A stretch of 64,000 nucleotides of DNA, taken from NCBI GenBank assembly GCA_904063045.1, contig CAJFCJ010000007.1:3789404-3853403 (forward strand), written 5' to 3'. This DNA is from Dimorphilus gyrociliatus. Its lineage: Eukaryota > Annelida > Polychaeta > Dinophilidae. The position numbers and the translations under genes are program-made. The notes below the pieces were generated by a model, which worked only from the letters and a program-made list of their open reading frames with translations, was not told the DNA's origin and did not search any database. This document shows, piece by piece, positions 24,500 through 34,600 of this stretch (position 1 is the first letter of the stretch; every line of letters begins with the position of its first letter).

Positions 24500-25112
24500 A
24501 TAAGCCTCCCACAAAACTAGGCCTAATATTCTCAGCTGGGGGCGGCCAGATTAAAGGCTTAAATCTGCCGTTCTATTGACAGATCACGCTAGTTCGCAAC
24601 CATCTACGGAAGAAACTCGTTCTAGTAAAAAGAGAATAAGAATAGAAAAGAAAAGAGGAAAACTAAGAGAAAGACAAACAGAATTTAAGAATCGTAAGGT
24701 ATATCTATTTCATTAAAATTATTAATTTTTAGTTTAACTTAATAAATATTTACTGTCTGTGTTAATAAGAAAGAAAAAGAATTATATAATAATATCTATT
24801 TATATATACAAATACACTTTCTATCCGTCTTTACCCCTATATAGGCTGAATGTCTTATTTTATAGATTACAATTTAGCTTTAACAAACGTTTCGGTGATT
24901 TTTCATAATGGGAAGATTGAAATTGAATAATAAGCCTATACAGTTCAACTTTTGAGAAAGATGAATTGTATTTATATTTATAGGTTTTTATATATACTTT
25001 ATGTATAGTATTTTCTATAAAATCTCTTGCTAGAATAAGATCTAGCAGCTAATTTGAAAAAGGTGCTAGTAGTATAAATTGGGTGGGGTTAAGTCCCCAC
25101 TCCCATTTCCTC

Positions 25113-25115
<3 letters not shown>

Positions 25116-25151
<36 letters not shown>
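25116..25151. repeat. TC dinucleotide repeat
   Basis: About 18 units of TC, a pure polypyrimidine tract on the + strand, about 0.8 kb upstream of MMP21. Complementary in sequence to the AG tract at 25490-25513. Confidence 0.95.
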
Positions 25152-25153
<2 letters not shown>

Positions 25154-25482
25154 ACATTTCTCCTAGAAATGTCCTTTTAATTCTCAATATAAAGTTTATA
25201 TAAGAATTAAGATGTAGTTTTAATTATGTAGACAAACTACTCTATATTAATAGTGGATTTATTCTTTATATTAATTAAATTAGTTAAGTAGCTGTTTTTA
25301 CATTTGAAATAAATTAATTCAATTAACATAATCAGGTGTAATTAGATATTATCAATTTATTTCTATTGATTAGTTCAGATAATTGACATCAATCTAAAAA
25401 TAATATATTAAGATCCTATTCGATAATTAATGTTACTAATTATTATATATGATGACAACGAAAGTAACAAAAGGCACTGAAA

Positions 25483-25489
<7 letters not shown>

Positions 25490-25513
<24 letters not shown>
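25490..25513. repeat. AG dinucleotide repeat
   Basis: About 12 AG units on the + strand, within a wider purine-rich stretch of roughly 25470-25730. Complementary to the TC tract 340 bp upstream. Confidence 0.9.
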
Positions 25514-25832
25514 ATGGGAAATAGACGCGTACACGAAAAAATGAGATAGGGATAGACAGAGAAAGAGAAAAAAATGATACAGATCACTAAGAGATTGTTA
25601 GATGGGGTTGAATAAATGAAGACAACAAAAAGAATGGGAACAAGAGAAAGAGATAGGGGAGGGGGAGGGCGACGGGTAAAGTGACAGTGAAAGAGAGTGG
25701 GAAGACGACACAATATGTAAAAACGAGAGAATGAGAGATGGTAGGTTAGTATAGGTTACTTATCAAAGCCCTATATATGAACAGTCTTATGCAATTATGC
25801 AAAATGAGAACGTGAGAAGGCGGTGTTGATTT

Positions 25833-25840
25833 ATGCAAAT
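25833..25840 (+). promoter_or_regulatory. Octamer (POU) motif in MMP21 promoter
   Basis: ATGCAAAT, the exact octamer bound by POU-family factors, 119 bp before the MMP21 start codon. A related TTATGCAAT (C/EBP-like) lies about 45 bp further upstream. Motif match only. Confidence 0.35.
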
Positions 25841-25861
25841 CGGAGAATCGCGAAATAATCT

Positions 25862-25871
25862 TATATATATA
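25862..25871 (+). promoter_or_regulatory. Possible TATA box for MMP21
   Basis: TATATATATA about 90 bp ahead of the MMP21 ATG, suitably placed for a start site near 25890-25900. TA-rich runs are common in this DNA, so specificity is low. Confidence 0.3.
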
Positions 25872-25926
25872 GTCTGATAAGAAGTTTAGTCAACATTTGG
25901 AATTTTTCTCTCAAGTGGAGACAGAC

Positions 25927-25959
25927 ATGCTCGACAGATCGATCTACAAGAACGATTGA
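25927..25959 (+). CDS. Upstream ORF overlapping the MMP21 start
   Basis: Ten codons (MLDRSIYKND) and a TGA that overlaps the main ATG as TGATG. This arrangement is known in other systems to couple termination and re-initiation. It probably tunes MMP21 translation if the transcript starts upstream of 25927. No function is implied for the peptide. Confidence 0.45.
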   Translation: MLDRSIYKND

Positions 25960-28192
25960 TGACCGATCGACGATTGACAACGGTTATCTGCCCGCTGTTT
26001 GTTTTTCTTATCAGTTCGGCGCCGATTCGCGAACAGCAGGACGAGGCGCTGGTAAGTAACGCTTTTGAATAATTTAAAACGTGTAACGTCACTTTTTTTC
26101 TCTATTATACATGACATTAACCGTTTGTCTAAATGTTTAATATCTTTTTTTTTTGTACTTGAATTTGTCAATTCTCTTCCTGCCCTCCTTTTCTTTCTGC
26201 CAGAGATTTTCTTTTCTGTTTTCTTTCTACCTCTCTGTTCAATTTTAAATATTTAACTTTGCTCTAATCTTCAATAGAATTACCTTCAAAAATACGGCTA
26301 TCTTACTCAATCGAACCACCTCGATATCAAATCCGAAACGTTCAAAAATGCACTAAAAAGCTACCAGAGAAGATATCATATTCATTCAAAAGACGGCATT
26401 ATCGATGACGAAACTCTAAAGAAAATAAGGGAGAAAAGATGCGGTGACAGCGATGAGGATATGGAGACGGAAGACGAGGTGAAAGACCTTGTTTCCAGGT
26501 CTAAAAGGTCGAGCATGGGTAACGGTTCTATTAAACCCGGTCAAAAAGTCTTTTATAATAGAAAGATTATTAAGTGGAGGTATGTGACAAAGAGCAAGTA
26601 CATATCAGAATACATCGTCAGATTCGCGATAAATAACGCTCTAAGGTTATGGGCGGAAGTTACACCATTAACTTTCCGTGAAGATACTCGTTCGGATATT
26701 AGGAATATTGATATTGAGATCAGTTTTGGAAAAGGTATATATTTTTTTGTACTATGATTGTTGTTCTGTTTGCTTTATGCTTATAATCCGGCTTGGTGTG
26801 TACTTAAGACTGTTTTGATTGCTTTTTGACGAAACACTACCTGGAGAGTGAGAGAGACCTAAGAGGCAAAAGAAAAAAGAAAATAAACTAATATCTGTCT
26901 TTATTTCTTTGCTCCTTGATTAAAAGGGAAATAAACTATTTACTAAGAAAATATCGTAGAATTAAAATGGGAACATATTCTCTCCAATGATTATTACATT
27001 AATGATAGGTACTATAGGGTGAAAAAATTGAGAAATGTATTAATTCATTAACTAATTAATGAATCCCTTGTCTCTTTGTTTTTGTTTTGCTTGTAGTAGT
27101 TATTAAGCGATTACAACTAATATACGAATGTTGATAGGTAAACATGGTGCGTGTCCCATTCGTTTTGATGGGCATGGCCAAGCTATTGCTCATTCTTGGC
27201 ATGGAGCGGCTGTTCACTTAGACGATGACGAGATGTATTCCTATCCGGCGAGGCGAGATTCACTAGACCTTGTAAAAGTTTTATTACACGAATTTGGTCA
27301 TGTATTAGGTCTACGACATACAGCACATTCCGATTCCATAATGTACGCTATTTATCTTAATCCTTTTGAAGGCTATGTTGAGTTACATAAGTTAGATAGA
27401 CAAGCTGTACAAAATATTCATGGAGTTTGCAAAGGTCGATTTGATGAAGTATTTGATTGGATAAGGCCATTATTGTCTGGTTCTATTGTATATAATACTT
27501 TCTTTACAAGAAATACTGTAACCTGGTTGTATGAGAATAGTGCCTATCGGACGAGGTACGGAGATCCCCTTAAAATCAGCAAACAATGGAGAGGTCTACC
27601 CCAGGATTTTAAAATAGACGCCTATATTCAGACGTATCCTGGATACCTTAAATCAAAAGTTTACTTTATCTCTGGTTATAAAGTTTATAGATATGATAGT
27701 TTAGGAATGAAGATTGAGAATGGTTATCCTAAATTAATATCGCAAGTTTTCCAAGGCATAACAAATGATAAGATTGATGCTGGATATTTTGACCCTAGAG
27801 ATAGGAATATCTATCTGATTAGGGGCTCTAAGGTAGTATTTACATTTATGAAGCAGAACGGACGTATATTGAAATTATACAATCAAATTCTCTTTGGTTT
27901 TTTATAGGTCTTCAAGCTAAAACCAAACTCTTCCGGAGCATCTCTCATTTCAACAAACTCTTTTGAATCTCAATTCCCTATCGATAGATCTCACTTTGAA
28001 ACGAGAAAGCGACCTCTAACGGCACCAATAGATTCTATTTATTACTCTCAATATCATTCTTCAATTTTCATATTTAAGGATGAAAGCGTTTATAAGATAG
28101 CATCTTTCAATTATCGTTCTGTATTTGTATACAATTTAATACGAATCTACGACAACTGGTACAACAAATGGAATGACATTTGTGAAGTTTAA
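25959..28192 (+). CDS. MMP21: Matrix metalloproteinase 21
   Basis: Four exons (25959-26051, 26278-26734, 27138-27832, 27908-28192), 509 aa. MMP21 is a secreted zinc endopeptidase tied to left-right patterning in vertebrates. Exon 1 encodes a signal peptide. The propeptide has a YLQKYGYL...SYQRRY helix region and a cysteine switch KRCGDSD (the usual first proline is lysine). A furin-type site RSKR follows. The catalytic domain starts KWRYVT and includes LRLWAEVTPLTF, IRFDGHGQAIAHSWH, the zinc triad HEFGHVLGLRH and Met-turn SIMYA. The hemopexin region has EVFDWIRPLL, TWLYENSAYRTRYGDP, YPKLISQVFQGI and C-terminal WNDICEV. These are MMP21-specific motifs rather than general MMP ones. The last intron is 75 bp and open until its own terminal TAG. 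Confidence 0.92.
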
Positions 28193-28635
28193 AAAAGAAA
28201 CCTACTGCAAAAGACATAAAAACCAAAAAAACAAAAAAGAGAGAAAACTGCATTAAATGTACAATTTATTGCTGATTTCTTTCTTTTTAATTATTTATAT
28301 TAAACGTATATAGAACGTCGATTGTAACAAAGGGAAGAAATAATAAGAAATTCAATACTTTTATGCAAATTAGCACATTCTTAAAATTTTATAAATAGTA
28401 AATTATTTTTCCAAAAAAAGCTTTTATAAATTATTCTTTTTCTATTTATAGAAAGAAAATTTACATTATAGAAATATCAATGTATTCAAGAATTCCTTAT
28501 ATACTGCATATATATAGTCTACGTTCTATTGAAGTATTTAATATTTATAATTTATTCATGTATTCATATTTCCAACGAGCACCTTAATTTTGTGTTAATT
28601 TTTAACTTAATTTATTTGTTTTATTAATTTATGAA

Positions 28636-28639
28636 TATT

Positions 28640-28673
<34 letters not shown>
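28636..28673. repeat. TA-rich microsatellite
   Basis: TA repeat with one AA interruption, about 38 bp. Confidence 0.85.
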
Positions 28674-29115
28674 TCTAACGCACGGTTCACACCAGAAGTT
28701 TTATTTTATGTAGTCCTATCTATATATTTTAGTTTATTTTCTTTGTTTATACCTTCAGCTTCTCATAGCTTCTTTTTTGTTTTTTTTTTGAATAAAAAAA
28801 TTAATTAGTTAATTAATTAATTAGTACAAATAGATAATTTTTTTTAAAAAAAAAATGTAAACGATTTTTTTTAACTTATGAAAAACTGATTTTTTATTTG
28901 ATGTTCTTTTTTTTTCTTCTTTTGTTTTTTTAAAAAAAAAAAAAAAGAAATTCAAAAATTTTTTTCTTTGATAAAAGAAAATAAATAAAGAATTCACAGT
29001 TTGAGTTTATTTAATTAGTATGTTACTGTTTGTTTGTATCTTTAAGAAATACTCTAACAAAAGAGAGTAAGGAGTGAATATCTTTTCATTTTCTTTTACT
29101 AAGTGATTTTACGCC

Positions 29116-29118
<3 letters not shown>

Positions 29119-29170
<52 letters not shown>
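29119..29170. repeat. Long AT dinucleotide repeat
   Basis: About 26 uninterrupted AT units, the longest pure microsatellite in the window. The perfect tract can extrude as a cruciform and its length is likely to vary between individuals. Confidence 0.95.
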
Positions 29171-29175
<5 letters not shown>

Positions 29176-29328
29176 AATACATAAATGGTATTCTTATTCA
29201 TTAGTTAAAGTGCCGAGTTTAAGGAGGGGTGTGGTAAAAACTAGAATAGATTAAGAAGCCTGTAAATGACTAACAACTATGACTAATTTTGAATATTTGA
29301 AAGAAGAATCAGACAATCTATAGAAGTG

Positions 29329-29355
29329 AATTTATATATATATATATATATATAT
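29329..29355. repeat. TA dinucleotide repeat
   Basis: About 13 TA units roughly 200 bp before the MFSD4-like start codon; further shorter TA runs follow to about 29430. Confidence 0.85.
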
Positions 29356-29560
29356 GTTTTGTATATATAACGCATGAATATATACAATATAAATATATAT
29401 ATATATATATAAATTTCATATATATATATATAGATAAATTGATATTTAAATATGGCCTCTTTATTAAATTGTTCCTTTTTCCTTTTAAAAAACTTATAAA
29501 ATATTAAGAAAGTATACTTAAACTTATTGAAATATAAAAAATCAATTATTGAACGACAAT

Positions 29561-31288
29561 ATGAATGAATTAAATAAAGAAGGAAATGATAACAAAAGGC
29601 TAATGATTAAAGATAATTTAAGATCTTTAGTTGGTTCTTGGTGCGGATGTTCATTCAAATTTATCGAAACTTATTGCTTGTGGGCGGGAATGATAGTATT
29701 GGTATGTCGATTTATTTATTAATTTTGTATATCATATAAAATAGTTAAAGGAATATAGACGACATCTATAACGAGTCTTCAAGTTTGTCTCATCGACTTG
29801 GCCGAGTTAGCAAGCAAATCTATAACAGATATGGCCACAATTTACCTATTTAGGGGAATTGGTGTTATTATAGGATTAGTTATATGGGGTTACGTGTTAA
29901 AGTTTATTCATTCGTTGTGCGTACTGTCACTGGGCCTATTTATTGTTGGGTTAGTCAATTGTATAATACCATGGATTCGTAATTTTATAGGTATGACAGT
30001 AATTTTTATTATTCAAGGATTCAGTATTTGTTCAATATCTATAAGTAAGCAATTAGATTTCAACTCAAACTCTATATTTAAATATATATATATAGTATAT
30101 ATTTTAGATACTGTTTATATATTTACATAGTAATATATAACCTAACGTTTATTTTTTTATGGTTACCTAAGCTACCAACACTCGAATAATTCAAATTTGG
30201 GAAGAAAAAGCCGGACCATATCTTCAATTTTTACACTCAATATTTCCGCTTACCGGAATATTTGTACCTTTATTTATTCAACCATTCTTATCAACAACTA
30301 ATTTAAATACTAATTCATCTTTGAATAATTTAAATATTACAACTAATTCACTAAATATTCATAATAATTCAACTAGAATTCATGTACCTTTTATATCTAT
30401 TGGAATATTTTCAATAACTTTATCAATTGTTTGTCTAATTTGCATAGTTAAACATTCTTGCTCTTTCTTCATCCTAGAAGCTAATGATACTGAAATTAAC
30501 GATATTACAGAGAACAAACAACTATTAAAAGTTGTCAATTAATATTCATTTTAAATATTAATTATAAGTTACGCATATTAAATAGTATTTTAATTGATAA
30601 CTTTTTATAAAACAAATAGTATAAAATAGTAATTTATCTCATTTTTATGTTTACAACATTCTTCCATTCGGGGAGGGAGCAAATCATTCTTCAGTTGATA
30701 ATGCCCTATCTAGTTATGAGGCACGAATGGACCAAATTGGACGCGTCCAAAGTAGTTATGTCTATATTTATTATCTATTTCACTATAAGATTTATATCGA
30801 TATTCTTCATTGGAAAAGTTGAAATTAAACATTATTTGTATTTTAATGTCTTATCCGGGCTTTTCTCCGTTATCTTCCTCTTATTCACCGATAATTCCAA
30901 TAGAATATTAATATGGATAGCAGTTGGGTTTTGTGCTATATCTACTTCTTCAACCTTTACAGTTATGTTACTTTGGTCTAGGACCTATGTAAGAATCAAT
31001 AGCATTTTTACATCTATATTTACGATTGGTACTAATTTGGGTTTTGCATCCATTGTTCCGCTAACAACCCATCTGTTTGAGAATTTTAGTGATAAATGGT
31101 TTTCTTATATGGTTAATATATGTTTCCTCTTGTGGACAATTGGTATTGGCTGTATATTTTACTTTGGTAATGAGGTACAATACGATAATCCAGAAATTCC
31201 CATACATTGTAGTAGTCAAAACGATGTTTGCATTAGTCGGCATTGTTCCTTTAAAAGTAATAATATTCAAGAGTCTCTAAATGTATAA
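29561..31288 (+). CDS. MFSD4/NaGLT1-like major facilitator transporter
   Basis: Four exons (29561-29701, 29759-30044, 30172-30530, 30620-31288), 484 aa, about 12 TM helices. The major-facilitator fold is plain from the alternation of 20-residue hydrophobic segments. The TM2-3 segment SLQVCLIDLAELASKSITDM and IYLFRGIGVIIGLVIWGYVL, and the later IWEEKAGPYLQFLHSIFP with PFL, resemble MFSD4A/B and the sodium-dependent glucose transporter NaGLT1. An asparagine-rich, probably glycosylated loop lies near residues 180-210. The third donor is GTTGTC, an unusual site chosen because it keeps frame with the final exon; without it the protein stops at 30542. Substrate not determinable. Confidence 0.72.
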
Positions 31289-31689
31289 ATTCTGTTGTAA
31301 TTCATTTAAATAAGATCAAATGTTAATGAATTCATAATAACATTCTACTTATGTTTGCAATTATTGATAGTAAAAAGCATAGCTTCCTACCAATTTAAAA
31401 AAGAATTGTTTATAAGATATGGAACAAATAGATGACAAAGTAACTCCTCTTTAGCAATGCTATCACTCAACTTTCTCGCTTGTTTTTTGTTTTAAATAAA
31501 ATAATATATAATATAGATTTATTTTACTATAGTAGACAAAAAAACGAAAATATTATATAACGTCCATAGTTTTTTTAGGAAAACTTTATTAATCGCTGTA
31601 GTCTACGAACCATCGCTGAGATAAATCCAATACGAGTTTTACTTTCAGCATACGCCTATTAAAATGGTTTGTTTTTTTAATTATTAGCG
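31289..31689. other. 3' flanks of convergent transporter and NUP205
   Basis: About 400 bp, AT-rich, with an AATAAAATAA polyadenylation-like stretch near 31495. No gene seen. Confidence 0.5.
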
Positions 31690-34600
31690 TCATTGTTTGA
31701 AGTTAATTTTTTTGTTATAGGATTTGTAAATATCTCTTACCTTTTCTACATTCATAATTTTATGGAATAATAAATCGTCTAAACATGTTTGAACATCGGA
31801 TTTCAATTGTTTTAATTGAGAACTTGACAATCTTTCAACTTCGATAGTATCTTCGAAATTTTGGAAAGAGTCAGACATAACTGAGGTTGAATCTAAAAAG
31901 ACAAATATTTTTTTATTTATATTATATTTATATAAAGAATCACTAAACATGAAGGATTTTAGAGCATTACCTTGTAGCTTTCTTATTCTTCCTTGGTTGA
32001 AAGCGGATGTGACAGTTTGTTTTGGCTGTACAGTAGCTAAATAGTAATCAAGATGTTTCCACACCACCAGTAAAGAATTTTCTATAATATTCGCCAAAAT
32101 AGCCGCTTGTTGTTCATCTATCTTTACAAGATTTTCCAGTTTGGAGGCGGCTGCTTCGTATCTTTGCTCAGCAGATACTGCAGAGTCACTTAGTTCTCTT
32201 AATTCTTCACTAGACAATTCGCTTACACGTCCACATTTTCTTTCGCTATTTCTCTTTCTGTCTAAAACTGTAAGCAATTGAGTTGTTCGCTCCTTCAGAC
32301 TTCTCACCACTAAGCCAAGTTCAGGAGCTTTCTTTCCGCTTTCGAGTAATTGACTTGTAACACTTGATCCTCCAACAGCATCCGTTAAACTTGGAGTTAA
32401 TACGATATATTCGCATGATAGTCCCCTGCAAAGAGTCATAACATTCGCAGCTATTCTCAATCTTAGGCAATCTTTTATGCAACATTTTGGGGTTTCTTTC
32501 GATGAACAAATACCAGCTAACAATAGTAAAACGAGCTGTTGAAGTCTCTTAGCGTGGTTAACGGATACGGGATTGATAGTTTCATCGATAAGTGCGTCAA
32601 CTGGAACACAGACGCATCGAGCAACAACATCTGTCACCAAACACATTTCTTTAAGTTGCTCCTCAGTTTGGGGATGAGATCTAAGAATAAATGCTATTAG
32701 ATCTGAATGAGCCAATAAAAAGTTGAGAACGTGTTGAGTGGCTAAACTGTTATTTAATCCAAGCATAGTTAATGATCCTAGACAGAGACGAAGAATTGGC
32801 ATTAGTATCCTTCTGTAGATAGCAATCGCTGTAACATTTAGCGTTCCTATATCTTCGCTATCATCTTCTTGTGGTCTAGCATCTATTAGTTCACTTTCAG
32901 CAAACTTTTCCATTATTCCAGCTTGAAGAACGCTCAATGCGCTATTGCTGTTGGTCGAGACTAATCTAATCAACAATGCCATTTGGGATTCGTATACGTA
33001 TAGCGCTTTCAATCCAAATGCTCCGACTGATTTCGGCGCGAGTAGATCAGCAAGATCGTCAACATTTATAACTTCGACAAGATGATTTACAAATCCATTT
33101 GTTGATAGGAAAGATAAGCAAACAGAGGTTCGATCCAAGATTAAAATCTCGTCTAGTATAGATAAAGCCAAGAGCTTGCATACTCTATGACCGTCACAGG
33201 CATCGGATGAAATTGTATGAAGTAAATTTTCAGCATTTTCATTGAACAACAGAATGAAATCTCTTGAAAAACTTCTCCATTGTCTATCAGCAACTTGTAC
33301 TAAATGCAAAAGTGATCCATATATGTTAGCCCGAATAATTTGCTTTGAAGTTCTTGTCTTTACAAACTTTCGTATCAAAAGAGAGGTAATATTTAAAAGA
33401 GATGGTATGAATGTATCTGATTTTGCTTCCTTAACAAATGCATGACGAATAATTGATGTAAGTACTAGGCATGTTGCCGAAACCGGACCGTTTAGTTTTG
33501 CATCACAAATCTCACTCTTTCTTAATAGTGTTTCCAGCATTTCAATAGAGGTCTCATGTCGGGTGAAACTTGACCACATTTCATCTGGACAAGAAGTCAT
33601 TAGTACCTCTACTATCTGTTGCCAAGCACTTAAAAGTGCCATTCGAGCACTTAACCACTCATGCTTATCGTTTCTTCTCTTCAAATATTTGTGAATCTCA
33701 GTTGCTTCCATAGTGGCATCAGCTTGTCGACTTTTATCCACGGTCCTGAGTAAACCATCTTGGAGTGTACTTAAATCAATTATGGATGTGTCGTCATCAA
33801 TTGTTTCGCGATTCTTTATAACTTCTTCAACGACTGTTTTATCCAAAACTCGAATGTGAGGAACATCGTCATCCAGCAGAATGTTTTCACTATTCATTTC
33901 TATTTCATCGAGAATTGCCAATAGTTTTCTCTTCTTACTGCCAACAATGGACTGATGGAAGGAGGTTTCATCAAAATTTTGAATTGTATGACGCAATAGT
34001 TCGTTAATTAACTCAGTTAAATGGGATCTATGTTCGTTGGCTGATAAGATTCTCATTTCTAGAGCAATCATTCTCATAAGCCAAGCCTCGCACTTAAGAA
34101 CTTCCTTCACGCTGTCATTTGGTTTTGGAAACGGAAGGCATTGTAATTGCCTGTTGAAGAAGTCATGGTTTAACCTCAAAAATCTTGTAGTTGGTGTACA
34201 AGTATCCATATTCGTACATAATTCATACATAAACTCATAATACATGCAAGCCAAATTTGGTCTGGTGGAAAACAAGATAGCTTCATTAGCAACTTCTTCT
34301 TCAAGTTTCATAACCAAGGAATGCAAGCATGTTCGAATTGAACCTCTAATACCAGCCTGCTCGATGTTACTCTTTGAAACGCCATTCTGAATATCAAAAT
34401 CCAATAGGAGTTGAGTTAAGTTTGGTGTTGGAGATCGTACAGTATTCAGCAACAAATTCATTAAACTACTTTGAGCAGCAGTCATCATTTCACCTTCGTC
34501 TTCCTCTGGTTCTTTCCATTCAATACAGGCATCTTCTTCGAGGATACGAACAAATGCACTTTGTAATTTCCTCCTATTGATATTATCAGATTGAAGATTT

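Larger units (their letters stand above)
21724..25958. other. Gene-poor 4.2 kb region upstream of MMP21
   Basis: AT-rich with TA, TC and GA microsatellites. Two islands are richer in G+C: about 21825-21900 (a donor-like GGGGTAAGG and a short ATG-GCG-GCA frame) and about 24380-24700 (an NF-E2/AP-1-like site and an exon-like open stretch). The remaining short frames are low complexity. It probably contains MMP21 control elements and perhaps non-coding exons. Confidence 0.5.
28193..29560. other. AT-rich repeat region between MMP21 and transporter
   Basis: About 1.4 kb made mostly of TA, T and A runs, with no gene. The left part should be the MMP21 3' UTR and the right part the promoter of the MFSD4-like gene. 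Confidence 0.6.

Noticed and set aside
22482-25713. Frames of 66-101 codons in the MMP21 upstream desert
   Set aside because: Encoded by TA, TC and GA microsatellites; no conserved or domain-like sequence.
27833-27907. Unspliced MMP21 end (VFTFMKQNGR... stop)
   Set aside because: The hemopexin domain continues in the next exon to WNDICEV, so this stretch is a 75 bp intron.
30531-30619. Two separate transporter genes at 29.6-30.5 and 30.6-31.3 kb
   Set aside because: Removing an 89 bp intron joins them in frame into one 12-TM protein; each half alone has too few helices for the family.
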